Assembly (NCBI RefSeq): GCF_964355755.1
Contig: NC_092670.1
Span: 31,791,795 to 31,855,794, forward strand
Source: Antedon mediterranea
Lineage: Eukaryota > Echinodermata > Crinoidea > Comatulida > Antedonidae
Reading direction: 5' to 3'
DNA length: 64,000 nt
The position numbers were made by a program, and so were the translations under genes. Positions 12,447 through 24,540 of this stretch are shown here, piece after piece (position 1 is the stretch's first letter; the number at the start of each line of letters is the position of its first letter). The notes beneath the pieces were generated by a model that had not been told where the DNA came from, made no database searches, and saw only the letters and a program-made list of their open reading frames with translations.

Positions 12447-13890
12447 TCTATATATAAACTTACGTAAGGGCAAAATTCGGTAAATCTCGGTTTATTTCTA
12501 GAATTTCTACTCGATGGTATATAAAGTTGGTTCATACTTTCGGTATTGATTTTAACCATCTGATGTAACCCTGTTTACTAATTAAATTGAGTTAGGTAAT
12601 TAGTTATTGACGATTAAAACGAATTTAGGTTCAACGATTTTCCCCAAATAGGGGTGTTTTCCGATCGTGGTATACACTGTCTAATGGATGTCCATCTTGA
12701 AAAATACCCGCCACAAAAATACGAGGAGGCTTCGCATTTTCCTATCTCCTCCTACGATAATTGTTTTTAATAGCTGAAAACTGGTTGAACAGCTAGAGTA
12801 CAGCATCATAATGTTGAAGACAGGCCGATTTTCTTTAAAAAAATACTATTTTGATAGATTTAATATACGATTATACTAATGTATTGATTTGCGATGAATG
12901 GAACATTCCAATCTCTGTTTCACAAGTGTCTATTCCCTCAGGCGTCGTCGTAAAGGCAAGTACAGCACTGTATACTCGAAATTCGATCCATTTTTGTTTT
13001 CAATCTGTGCTGCAGAGGTTGGATATAATTTTTTTTTTAACGGATAATGAGCTAGCGTTTTCACTCGCCGTATATTATGTACAAATCTTTATTATTGCAG
13101 TTAAACCACCCACATCATCACCTTTCCCTCACTGGCATGAGTAGCGTTGTAAAACCAGTAGAGAATAGGCCTACGGTACATCACATGCCCTAAACGCAGA
13201 ACAACTTTGGTGGGTAGGGTAGGAACCAACTTAAGTATAAATTGGCTCTAAGAAACAATTGAAAACCATTAGGCCTACTAATTAAGTTGAGTTAGATAAT
13301 TTAATATTTATTGAAGATTAAATCGAATTTATGATTTTCTCCGAATAGAGGTGGTTTTCACAAATTGTTTTACATTATATTATAAACATATACACGTCGT
13401 AGTGATGTATCGTTACATGTGCTGTACTATTTCAATCGACTAGGACGGTGATAGTTTCAACAAAGTATTACATCGCAATGTTTTACTGTGTTTAGTGGTA
13501 TACTATTTGTAAAACATGAAAGCAATTAATATTTCGTTACTAAATGGATAAAGAATATATTTTAACATTGTTCCTCTTTGCACCCATCCTCTTCCCCATC
13601 CCTCAACCCTAATGTTACATACAAAACACAAATTAAGTTTGTTTAAATTTGACTTAAACAATTGGTCTTATTTTGTGACAAGTTTCTTTTTCGGAAGTAA
13701 TAGGGTGCTAATTTTAGTTGAGTACATAAATCACAGTGTCTATTTATTCGTTCCTGTACACGACATGTATTGTCCTGCGGTACGTACATTTGAAATCGCC
13801 AGTTTTTTAACGCTGAAATTATTATGTATTCGAGAACCAACTGTGGGCACGACCTAGATGGTACGCGAGCGAAGCGAGCGTACCATCCAT
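12447..13890 (+). mobile_element. Non-autonomous Helitron, second copy
   Basis: It begins TCTATATATAAAC after an A and matches the 10,240 element over most of its length, with a different segment around 12,915-13,140. The 3' hairpin (GATGGTACGCGAGCG ... CGAGCGTACCATC) is intact, but the terminal CTAG is replaced by CCAT. Confidence 0.7.
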
Positions 13891-14190
13891 AACAACTGTA
13901 TAATATAATTTAAGATTCAATGTAATAGAAGTACACTGTTTCCAGACGATTAGCTGATTTTGCCATCTAATCATCAAATGTCTGATTTCATTCCTGAAAT
14001 GACAGTTACAAAGGTTAAAAAAAGTTGATTCGACGCTGATTTATCTAGCAAGCAAAAATCGACTCCTTGAAAATATTAGATTTTGAATAAATAAATAAAT
14101 AAAAATAGAATAAATAAATAAATTTATTTTCTTTTTTCTTTTTTTTTCTCTTTCAATGTAAGCAAAAATACAAATTTAAATATAAATAAT

Positions 14191-15587
14191 TATAGACCGG
14201 TTTCATTGTTGCCAACTATTTCTAAAGTTTTTGAAAAAATTGTTCACGACCAAATTTTTAAACATATATCACCAGTTATTAGTGACCATCAACACGGATT
14301 TTACCCAGGAAGGTCTTGTGAAACAAATTTGTCTGTTCTGTTGTCACATGCGTATGACGCAATAAATGCAAAAGGGCAATGCGAAGTTGTATATACAGAC
14401 ATGGCTAAAGCCTTTGACAGGGTCTCCCATAAATTGCTCTTGTTTAAACTTCAACAATTTGGTCTAAATCACGATTTAATTTTATTTTTTACAAGTTATT
14501 TATCGGACAGGTTTCAGAGAGTCACTTTTGATGGTAACGCGTCTGAATGGCTTCCTGTTTTATCTGGCGTGCCTCAGGGGTCTATTTTGGGGCCTCTTTT
14601 TTTCATTATGTTTATTAACGATTTTTCCTTTGTTCCTCGTCATTCTAATGTTCTTATGTTTGCTGACGATATTAAATTATTTAAGTCTATACTAACTTTA
14701 AATGATATGTTGTTGTTACAAGAAGACGTTGACAGACTCATTCACTGGTGCGACACTTGGAATATGTCAGTCAATGCCTCTAAATGCAAATCAATGTCTT
14801 TTAAAAAAAAACCCATCTATTTTGACTTTTATATTAAGAATATTATACTTGAAAGAGTCTCTGTTCACAAAGACCTTGGTGTTTTTTTAGATAGTTCATT
14901 AACCTTCTGTAAACATATTGATTTTATAGTCTCTAAATGCAATAGACTTTTGGGTTTTCTTTGGAGACATTGCAGACATATCAACGATAAAAAGGCATTA
15001 GTTATTTTATACAAATCTTTAGTTAGGTCGAATCTTGAATTCTGCAGTGTTATTTTTAACTCTATTTCTCTTGCCCAGTCTTCTAGATTACAAAGTGTAC
15101 AGAACAAGTTTTGTCGATTTTATGTGCGTAAATTTGGTTCTATTAGCAAAGACGTTCTTATTAATTTAGCGGGTAGGCGTAAGTTATTTGATTTAATTTT
15201 TCTTTTTAAGGCTGTGAACTCAATTTTTCATGGTAATTTTGAAGTGTACTTTCCTATTTCTGTTCCACAATATCAATTGCGTTATCCTGCTTTATTTTCT
15301 ATATCAAGAGGGAGGGTAAATATTACTAAAAATGGTTTTGTTAATCGTTTGCCTAAGTTATACCACTCACTATGTAAAATTGATGGATCTGTTGATATTT
15401 TTTTTGATTCCCTTGCTTGTTTCCGTCACAAGGTTTTGTCTAATGTCAGTAATATTTAAATGTTGTCTTGTTATCTGTTGATTTTTGCTTGTATATTATA
15501 TGTTATATTTTACGACTTTCAGCCCTGTTAATGGTGACGTTTGGTCACTGTAGGGTGATGATGAAATAAAATAAAAAAATTAAAAAA
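14191..15587 (+). mobile_element. 5'-truncated LINE with open reverse transcriptase
   Basis: The insertion is flanked by AATAAT at 14,185-14,190 and 15,588-15,593, and ends in an A-rich tail (AAATAAAATAAAA...). Copy B has the empty site (AAATAATAAAGAGG near 28,738). The reading frame is open from the first base to a stop at 15,459, 422 codons with no ATG start. Motifs in order: YRPVSLLPTISKVFEK, HGFYPGRSCETNL, YTDMAKAFDRVSH (motif A), SGVPQGSILGP (motif B), FADD (motif C), and KDLGVFLDSSLTF. The endonuclease and first ORF are missing, so it is dead on arrival. The protein resembles the Jockey/CR1 side of the non-LTR tree; I cannot settle the clade. The intact frame and clean empty site indicate a recent insertion. 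Confidence 0.85.
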
Positions 15588-15787
15588 AATAATAAAGAGG
15601 CAAAACTCAAGAAGTAACAAAATGTGAAGGTCTCCCTAAAAAAAAATAAATGTGACGGCAAACAAGCTAAGAAATACAAATAAATTGTAATCATATTGAT
15701 ATTTGATTTAACACACAGAAACAAAAGAAAACAGTAAAGCACAACAAGGCCATATACATGGCTGCAGACGCCTACTCAAGTTAGTGT

Positions 15788-15828
15788 TCACCGACCAACC
15801 GACCGACCAACCGACCAACCGACCGACA
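15788..15828. repeat. CCGACCAA microsatellite
   Basis: Tandem CCGACCAA/CCGA units. A shorter version is at 28,920-28,950 in copy B. Confidence 0.8.
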
Positions 15829-16094
15829 TAGTGAGCTGTAGAGTCGCGTTGCACGCGACTACAAAAGACAAGATGATTATTACCATGGAAGCACAGAAAA
15901 CCAAAACAAATGTGTTTATTCTGTTGTACTTTTTTTGCGATGTTTTCAGTGAAGTATATCTAGAGTATTGTATATCCAAACAAAAGATAATTAGGCTGTG
16001 GTCTGAGAATAGAATCGAAAGAAAGTTTGCATTCTGTAAGTTTGTGCTTAATCCCTCATCTGAATAACGAGACAAATCACTTTGGATGAGACAA

Positions 16095-16450
16095 GATCTT
16101 TATTTCTCTTTCTTCCATATTTTTATTTTGTTGTTCCTTTCATTCTTTTCTTTCATTATTTTGTTTTTCTTTCATTATTTTTTTTCATCATTTTGTTTTT
16201 CTTTCATTATTTTTTTTCATCATTTTGTTTTCTTTCATTATTTTTTTTTCATCATTTTGCTTTCTTTCATTATTTTTTTTTCTTTCATTATTTTCTTTCT
16301 TTCTGTTTTCCTTCTTTTTTATACTCTTTATTCTTTCCCTTTTTCTTTCTTTCATTACTTTCTCTTCTTTCATTATTTCAATTTATTTGTTTTCTTTCAT
16401 TTATTTCTTTCTTTCTCTTCTTTTTCCATTCTTTCATTTCCTTTAATTTA
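16095..16450. repeat. Pyrimidine-rich TTTC/CATTATTTT tract (copy A)
   Basis: About 350 bp of almost pure pyrimidine + strand, made of TTTCTTTCATTATTTTT-like units. Long F/S-rich reading frames here are by-products of composition. A shorter version occurs at 29,180-29,440. Confidence 0.85.
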
Positions 16451-16763
16451 TATCTTAGTAATCAACGCACGTGGTTCAATTATATATGACATATACATGA
16501 CAGCGATGCTTTTAGATTTAGATAGATATTTCTCATTATGATATCATGATTATGGATACTATTTATCAATGTAAATAATATGTATATAATCTAAAACGTT
16601 TTCTCCTCATTATAAAGACAAGTGTGGTTTTATGTCGGAATGCTTTTATTAATATTACGTTCAAATCACTTTTGATCAGAACTAGTGGTTTTCACTATTA
16701 AACAGAATCGCTAACCTACCTTAGATCATTTTTTGCAATGTTATCAAATGGATTTATATTTCC

Positions 16764-17250
16764 AGCACTGTTTCAACTGAATGTTATCACTGTTTTAACT
16801 GAATTTTATCACTGTTTTAACTGAATTTTATCACTTTCTTAACTGAATTTTATCACTGTTTTAACTGAATTTTATCACTGTTTTAAATGAATTTTATCAC
16901 TTTTTCAACTTAATTTTATCACTGTTTTAACTGAATTCTATCACTGTTTTAAGTGAATTTTATCACTGTTTTAGCTGAATTTTATCACTGTTTTAACTGA
17001 ATTTTATCACTGTTTTAACTGAATTTTATAAGGGAAAAGTGAATTTCACTATTCCCAGATTTTATCAATATTACAACTGAAATCTATTACTGTTTTAACT
17101 GGATTAACTAAATTGTATAACTGGTTTAACTGAATTTTTATCAATGTTTAACTGAATTTTATCATTGTTTTAACTGAATTTTATAATAGAAAAGTAAATT
17201 TCACTATTTCCTGATTTTATCAATATTATAACTGAAATTTATTACTGTTT
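16764..17250. repeat. 22-bp minisatellite (copy A)
   Basis: Tandem repeats of CACTGTTTTAACTGAATTTT-type units, about 12 well-conserved copies to 17,030, then degenerate copies interrupted by a GAAAAGTGAATTTCACTATTC segment. Copy B has about 18 more uniform copies. Confidence 0.85.
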
Positions 17251-17259
17251 TAACTGGAT

Positions 17260-18146
17260 ATCATGTGAAAAAAGTTTTTAGTAAAATAATATTCGTTGCT
17301 ATTTTTCTGTGTTTCAAAAAAAAAATCGCCTAGTGTTAAACAGGTATAATGATATATAAGATGTTTAAATTGTGTTAGGACTTTGAAATATTCATGACGT
17401 ATGCCTACGTTTGAGATAGAACGTGTCTTTATACACCTACCGATGTCATGTCACGTCACAACGTTACTACAACCGAAAATATTCATATATCATTTTCAGT
17501 CGAATGTGGGCGTGTGTGAACATTCTATAAAAGCCCGCGTACACTATCACACATCGGCCTAATGCGTCGTCGAAATTGGTACAGCACATTCGAGTCAACG
17601 TCTACTATCATGTTGTAATTTTTAGCATTGAATTACAGGTCCATGATTAAACAACCACAATCAAGCAGCGAAAGATTAGTTATCCCATAAGACGACAAGC
17701 GGGCATCTTAGAAATGACCCGTAATGGTTGGAAAATAACACACAATATAAACACCAAGATATCCGTATTTTATAAAAGTTCATACATTTATTAATTTATT
17801 TTGTATAATAAAATATATCGCATTCAATTATTTGTATACAGTTAATGGTAATTTTTTATTTTTAAAAACAATTGTATTTACATGATTAGTCAATACATCA
17901 TCATCCCATCATCTGAAAAGATATAAAATACAAAATAATGTGTTTACATGATTCTATAGGAACTAAATTAATATGTCAGGCTATGACTTAAAATTAGTAG
18001 TTTGGCTGTTGTTAGGTGTATGTTTTACATCAAATAATATAGTAGGCGTTTTGGGGTTTAAAAAAAATGAAGTACCGTATAGTGGAGTCATAATACTGTT
18101 CTATCAATAGTAATAGTACTTAAGGTTTAGTTTTGTTATTGCAGAC
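17260..18146. other. Unique spacer with an orphan TATA box
   Basis: No coding region is supported. A consensus TATAAAAG sits at 17,526-17,533, preceded by GTCATGTCACGTCACAACG at about 17,445. Nothing recognisable as a gene follows on the + strand. The rest is AT-rich with no repeat I can name. Confidence 0.4.
17526..17533 (+). promoter_or_regulatory. TATA box of an unidentified transcript
   Basis: TATAAAAG followed by a GC-richer CCCGCGTACACTATCACACATC, a reasonable core promoter arrangement with a start near 17,556. No downstream ORF supports it, so it may serve a non-coding RNA or be chance. Confidence 0.3.
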
Positions 18147-18324
18147 TTACGTCATGTTCCTTTCAAATGTGTTTGTAATGGCTCCCGATTGCTTATAGTT
18201 TTGTATTCGCGGCAACAATATATCTCCGATGTTGGAAGTGATGATCTTCTTTGGTCGGTAAATTGCATCCAAATTTGTTATGTTAGTCAGTGAATTTAAT
18301 TCTGCTGTAAGTTGCTGAATGAAG
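18147..18324 (-). CDS. Candidate single coding exon of an unknown gene
   Basis: On the minus strand a pyrimidine-rich run ending TTCATAG is followed by an open stretch encoding about 58 residues (FIQQLTAELNSLTNI, then YRPKKIITSNIGDILLPRIQ, then a C-terminal TNTFERNMT). It either stops at a TAA (18,147-18,149) or continues through a consensus GTAAGT donor at 18,145-18,150. Composition looks protein-like rather than AT-driven. I do not recognise the family. No partner exon was found upstream on the minus strand, so it could be a relic. Confidence 0.35.
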
Positions 18325-18409
18325 CTATGAAGAATAAAAAACAATAAATGTATTACTTGTATTTAAATCTTGACAAACATTCACTAATGCTCTACAGTCA
18401 ACAATCTTA

Positions 18410-18780
18410 ACATAGTCAATTCAATTCAATTCAAAGCAGGCACAAGCCCAGGGCGTACCTATAACTGACACAGACAATAACAACAACAAAATAAATTAAT
18501 AATAAATAAATAAAAAATTGACCGAAGAATAGTTAATATTTGGAAATAAGGTGAATTTTAAATTTAGATAAAAATGATTTACTAGAAACAGAGTTTAAGA
18601 TGGAGAGTGACAGATCGTTCCAAAAAGTGGATCCGGAATACCTAATGTTGTGTTGAAAGTGGTTGGTTTTATGGGTTGGAATATGTAGTTTTGAACTAAT
18701 ACGGGTATGATGATAATAAATTAAAGAATTAGGAGCAAAGATGTTTAGGAAGGTTAGAATTAATAGAAGAAAAGATGAAA
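18410..18780 (-). pseudogene. LINE 3' end (reverse transcriptase C-terminus)
   Basis: On the minus strand about 80 codons are open to a stop at 18,533-18,535. They encode a typical non-LTR C-terminal tail, including IRYSGSTFWNDLSLSI and SFLSKFKIHLISKY. An untranslated segment ends in a (TTGAA)n tail at about 18,418-18,440. It is a different family from the 14,191 LINE. Confidence 0.65.
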
Positions 18781-19079
18781 GAGCCTTGTTGTGTTAGATT
18801 GATATCAGAGACTTAGAGAAGATGAAGATTGGAAAAAAGATGAGATGAATGAGACAGGGGTGGGGCGCCAGATATAACCCTGATGGCCTTTTTTTTTAAA
18901 GTTTGAAATCCAATGGGTTTGTATCTGATTTACTGTTTTTTATTTTTTTATAAGCTAAATCATTATTTGTTTAATATCCTGACTACAAAATGACATTTCA
19001 ATGTTTGATTTTAGTATTCTTTATTTTTGCATAAAAAACGTAACGTAATATCCTTTAGTATCCGATTAGATCATAGTTC

Positions 19080-19400
19080 AAGAAGTTTGATTTTCACTCA
19101 GATGAAGAACATGGTGACTGAGTTGTTCAACCCAACCCAATATATTTATAGAAAAGACAACTAGAAGAGATACAGACCAAGGTTATCAAGTTGTTTGATA
19201 GCCTTGCACACTAGACTAATGAAAGTGGTCGGTTCTGTTGGGGAAGATTACCAAAAATCAGAAGACAACTCAACATCTTGTGATTAAGTTCTTGACATGG
19301 CCACAAGTTTGAGCATTGAAGTAGTGACGGGAAAAACATTTTACAAGCAACAAAATACAGTACATGGGATATGAGTGGTCTGCACTACGTACATTTTTGT
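19080..19400 (+). pseudogene. Possible decayed coding fragment, unknown family
   Basis: Short protein-like stretches in changing frames: KNMVTELFNPTQYIYRKDN after a CACTCAG acceptor-like site (about 19,102), LEEIQTKVIKLFDSLAH, and MATSLSIEVVTGKTFYKQQ. They are separated by stops. The pattern suggests an old coding remnant, but I cannot name it and chance is possible. Confidence 0.25.
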
Positions 19401-19673
19401 TGGTATCTTTATGTATGCTTACCTATATCCAGTGAACAAAAAAATCGATGTTAACATTAAATATTCTCATTCCTAAGGTGGGATTTTAACGCATTTCTAA
19501 TTATACCAATCAGTTCCACAGTTTTGGACAATTTTGGAGTAGGTAACACAAATATCTGTAAGTGCAGTTTTCCGTGCTCATAATTTTTGGTATCAATGTA
19601 TAAAGCAATGTCTCTTTATTTTGATGTAATTAAATAAATAATGTCGTCACATAAGGATATAAGGTTATGTTTT

Positions 19674-19983
19674 TTTAAAGATGTAAAATGAAGATTAATT
19701 ACAGCAGACTTTGATTATTTGTAGTTTCAATATAGTTAATCAATTGCGTAGAAACAAAACCAAGAAAAAACCATATTTTTTACTAAAATGACAAAATAAA
19801 TGGTTAAATTCAACCAAAAATCCATTGGCTGGCAGCCAATTTGACTTGTTTGCTTTAAATTACAGTTTTTCAGGTAAATAATTTTTTTTTTCGATCCAAG
19901 TGGATAACTATTATATGATATTAAAATGGCCTAATCAACAAAAAGATGTAAAATATTTTTTCAGGGGAACAATACATCTTTAA
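19674..19983 (+). mobile_element. MITE, AAGATGTATTGTCCCCC family, copy 2
   Basis: The right end GGGGAACAATACATCTT is complete; the left end has lost the ATTGTCCCCC part by a small deletion (AAGATGTAAAATGAAG). The interior matches copies 1, 3 and 4. Confidence 0.65.
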
Positions 19984-20344
19984 ATAATGAACATTTCCGT
20001 ATCTAAAACATGTAAATATTATTTTAAAGATATGACTATTATATCTAAATTCATTCACATGCCCGTGTCTTTCATCATCTTGTATTAAAAATTAAATTAA
20101 ATTTCAACAATCCGTGTAAGAGTTATTGAAACGTTTACCTTATTTGAAAGTGAAATATTACAATAAAATGCTGTAATTTTTAAAATGGCCGTTACTATGG
20201 GCACAAGATACATATATTAAAAACAATTTTATTAGTGCATGTTTCAACCAAACCTCTTTCATTGTGCAAATTTTAAAGAAAATCTATATTTTTGACCTGG
20301 CCACCTAAAGGTCGATATTTATAGACAACTGCTCTTAAGTCTTT

Positions 20345-23155
20345 GGATATAGTCCAGTAAAGATAAGTCAAAAATAGGGTGAACCTAGAACAAATTGCAA
20401 CAGAATTTTTTTTTGTTTTGTCTGGTAAATATGGTTCAAATGAATATCATATCCAAAGTTTACCAAAATCGGACATCGGGAAGTGGGTTAATTAGCATAA
20501 ATTCAAAATGGCCGCCTTTTGCTATTTTGAAGCCTCATATCTCTCTAACGGTTGGATTTAGACCACCTAAGTGCATTACGAGTAGATATAAATGTGATAT
20601 TAAACATTCTAATTAGCATATTTAAATTTTCATATGACGTACTTATGACGTCATATGGTAGTTGTGACGTCATATATTATGTTATAACTGTTTAAATGAC
20701 ATTATACTATTCGAAAAATTTAGGGACTGCAAGAAAACATGTTTCTTGACATTTTCCTTGTTAAAATGAACATTATTTCCAAAGTTTACCAAAATCGGAC
20801 GTCAGGAAGTGGGTTAATTAGCATACATTCAAAATGGCCGCTATTTATCATACCATTTTGAAGCTCCATATCTCCTTAACGCTTGGTTTTAGACCACCTA
20901 AGTGCATTGAGAGTAGATATAAATGTGATATTAAACTTTATAGTTAGCATATTTAAATTGCCATATAACGTACCTATGATGTCATAAGACATATGACGTC
21001 ATGTATTTTGTCACAATAATGCTCAATTGGCATTATTCTAAGGGGAAAATATAGAAACCGAAAGGAAAAAATGTTTTTAATCTCATGAAAATAGTAGAAC
21101 ATTTACCACATCCAGGTTAAGATCATGGGTATCAGAAGTTATTCGGCCACCCTTCACAACATGCAATAGAACATTCCAGTTAATTTTCTGCAACTGCAAC
21201 TTTTTATAACTGCATATATATCTCATATATCTCATATATATTTAAAGAAATAGGATTCTTAATTAAGTAATGAGTCTGGGATTTAATAATTCGACCCCAT
21301 CCTAAATATGGAGTTGGATCACAGTAAGTTTCCAATCCAAAGTACATACATAGAAAATGTAATGTTGGCGCCGTCAAAACACTTCCACCATACATGTAGG
21401 CACAGCAAGTCTACTTCATTGGCTTTTCTGATGTCTTTTTAAATTTTGGACCAAACAGTTCTTGCTTAGAATAGAATGCATCCCCCTGTTTCTTTGCAAG
21501 TGCAGAGCATTACAAAGATGTTGCAAATTTGCTCATTAAGATGTTTTCTTTAAGTACCAATTATTCCACTATTTTTTGCTTCTTCTGTCTTAAAACGCAA
21601 TCGCTTTTTTTAATTATGGCAAAGTAAGATATTTAATAGATCCCCATCTGCATTCAAAGTTTCTATTCCATTTTTCTGCCATTTTTTGTCAAGGAAGTTG
21701 AATACTGTCTTGTCGAAAAATAAAATACTGTAATTAGTAGTGGCAAGTTTGAAAATTAGTGTATTACCTTAACAACCCCTTTTTGGATTCCGTTGATGTG
21801 TATCTTTTAACTGATGGTTCTTCATCCTAGTTAACACTAGGATGAAGTGTCCTTGTTATATGCTCATTGCATCTTGGAAACAGCATTCAAAAGATAAACA
21901 TTATATAAAACATCATAAAAAGTTGTTGTCTCATAAATGATCGACACCAAACAGATGCAATGAAATAGCAAATTTGAAAGAGCAGAATGGAGATGCTGAC
22001 TATACAGAAAACTACAGTATGACAATTATCATTTTCATTTCAATTGAGATGAGTTTGTGGGAATGATGGGTTTGAATAGCCTGACCCACAATCAATCACC
22101 TCATTACAATATTTTTTTTATTCCTTTACCAATTTAAAGAGATAAAGTTCTAAAAGATGTAGTTTTAGAAAACACAAAACAAGATGTGCGCTTGAGTACA
22201 AATCAGTTTCGGAAATACAGTTGATGATCACCTTTCATACGGTTCTGTAGAATATTTATTTTCATAAGATTTTGTAAATGGAAACTTAATGATAAATTTC
22301 AATGGTTTTTACATATATAATCTACTCGTAATGCACATAGGCTGTCTAAACCCAACCGCTAAGGAGATACAGGGCTTCAAAATGGTATTTTGAATTTATG
22401 CTAATTGACCCTCTTGAAGTCTGATTTTGGTGAACTTAGGATATCATGTTCATTTCAACAGGAAATTTTTAGCATGGGATAATGCCATTTAAGCAGTTAT
22501 AACATAATATATGACGTCACAACTACCTTATGACGTCATATTTACGTCATATGGTAATTTAAATGTGCTAATTGGGAAGTTTAATGTCACATTTATATCT
22601 ACTCGCAATGCACTTTGGTGGTCTAAAACCACCATTAAGGAGATATAGGGCTTCAAAATGATATAGTAAATAGCGGCCATTTTTAATTTATGCTAATTAA
22701 CACACTTCCTGACGTCCGATTTTGGTAAACTTTGGAAATTATGTTCATTTCAACAAGGAGAATGTTAGGAAACTTGTTTTTCTGCAGTTTCTAAATTGTT
22801 CGCATAGTATAATGTCATTTAAGCATTTATAACATAATTTATGACGTCACAACTACCATATGACGTCATAGTTACGTCCTATGGAAATTTAAATATGCCA
22901 GTTAGAATGTTTAATATCACATTTATATCTACTTGTAATGCATATAGGTGGTCTAAATCCAACGGTTAAGGAGATATGGGGCTTTAAAATAGCAAATGGC
23001 GGCCATTTTAAATTTATGCTAATTAACCCACTTCCCGATGTCCGATTTTGGTAAACTTTGGATATGATGTTCATGTTCACCATATCAACCAAATAAAACA
23101 AAAAAAAATTCTGTTGCAATTTGTTCTAGGTTCAACCATATTTTTACTGGACTAA
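20345..23155. mobile_element. Foldback element with long repeated arms
   Basis: Two inverted arms, about 20,345-21,030 and 22,315-23,155, begin at AGTCCAGTAAA... and share GAACCTAGAACAAATTGCAA at the outer ends. Each arm is a tandem of about 300-bp units (two on the left, three on the right) containing ACCAAAATCGGAC, AAAATGGCCGC and one or more TGACGTCA palindromes. The centre (21,030-22,315) is unique. On the minus strand it has short protein-like pieces such as YFGLETYCDPTPYLGWGRI, interrupted by stops. This structure matches foldback-type DNA transposons; the superfamily is not determined. Confidence 0.7.
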
Positions 23156-23159
23156 TAGT

Positions 23160-24540
23160 GGAATTATTTTTACAGTGTTGAAGCATATGAACTCATAACA
23201 TTTTAGTTGGTATAGCCAATAATCTTAATCACCTATTATCACAACCACCAACACCACAATTGTTGTAGCGACGATTATAGTAGGTTTACTGAGATTGAAT
23301 CTACTTAGAACTGTATTGTGTAGCCTAACTTTGCATTAGACCAACTATAAGACTACATATAGTTACGATATTTATTTTTACTTTACTACAATTACCTACG
23401 TGTGATACCGATATGTTTTTCTTAATTTGTATAGACCAACGAATGCTTTAAGAAGAGGTTTAAGAGGGACCGAATTACTACGTCAACAATGACATACTTT
23501 TATGGTATCTGTATTGACAAACTATAAGCCAATTGTGGCATGAGATTCATTTAATTCATCAACCCACGTGACCATGTTACTTGCAATTCATGCGAGTTCA
23601 GTGTAACTGCACTATTGTATCAACAGTTCGAGGCACCACACAGCACACAACTCTGTAAAAGTGCGAGGCACCACACCACACAACACACAACTATGTAAAC
23701 GTGACAATGAAATACACATTTAATTAGTCCATAAGTCCATAAGACATTAGATGGTTAAAAAGCACCAGTATTACTAAAATCAAATCATTACATTCTACTA
23801 AAATTTGATGTTGCTCAATCGTGTGTTTTTAAATCACAAAATGTTGTGATCGATGAATCAATAAGCTGGTAGAGGTGTGATCAAACCTGTTTTATAAATC
23901 ATTGTTGCTGTCAAACTGTCTGTTTAATGCATTACTAAACCCAGACATTAAAAGCAGAAAATGCATATTTCCCATTTTAAATCAATTAAGGATAATAAGC
24001 CCGGACGTAAACGGAATAAAACATACTAAAGCCCGGCGTATACTAGAGCTATCGTCTGAGCCAACTGGCAAGAGTAACACTTGGCTCACTAAAAAATTGG
24101 CCGCAAATTGTGATCGCGTTCTATCGAACGCACACTTGACATCTAAAACGATGTTTTAGATTCTATGTCTGCATTCTTTAAATATCGTTGCTTTCCAATA
24201 ATTGTGTTAAATTTCTTTAGATTCGTTCCTGTGGTTTTCTCTAAAATAGATTCACTACCTAATCTTACTATACATCATGCGTGCAGTGTAATCATGTGTT
24301 CATTTCCAGCACTAATTATGCCTATCAAGTATCAGCTATTCATTTATTTTAATTTAATTTGATGTACAGTTCAAACGATTTTAATACAAGCAATACAAGT
24401 ACAATTAATATTATTATTATCATAGGATATTACTGCCTTGTAGATTATTATTTAGTTTTAATAAATGCTTCTCTTGACGTGTAAACGAGAAACTATGGTA
24501 ACATGCGGAGAATCATCGTACAAGTATTTGGTTATTTTAC
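23160..24540. other. AT-rich spacer before copy B
   Basis: No gene is supported. It contains a twofold 45-bp repeat (GAGGCACCACAC...CACACAACT, 23,628-23,690). Open frames at 23,902-24,362 have no recognisable domain and end in AT-rich sequence. Confidence 0.5.

Larger units (their letters stand above)
1..17090. repeat. Segmental duplication, copy A
   Basis: This block matches a second block at about 24,545-30,567 in the same order and orientation: lectin 5' region, CTLD exons, first HYR exon, degenerate reverse transcriptase, CCGACCAA repeat, pyrimidine-rich tract and 22-bp minisatellite. Introns and flanks differ by roughly 2% where I compared them, for example 2 differences in the 102-bp intron after 7,593. 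Copy A is longer because of several insertions absent from B. The left edge may lie outside the window, since the match is already present at position 1. The right edge is near 17,090, after the minisatellite. Confidence 0.85.

Noticed and set aside
16082-16541. Long F/S-rich reading frames of 135 and 151 codons
   Set aside because: They are produced by a pyrimidine-rich low-complexity tract; both overlap in different frames and have no domain.
20395-23119. Pair of 73- and 76-codon ORFs with near-identical products on opposite strands
   Set aside because: They are the same segment of the foldback arms read in opposite orientation.
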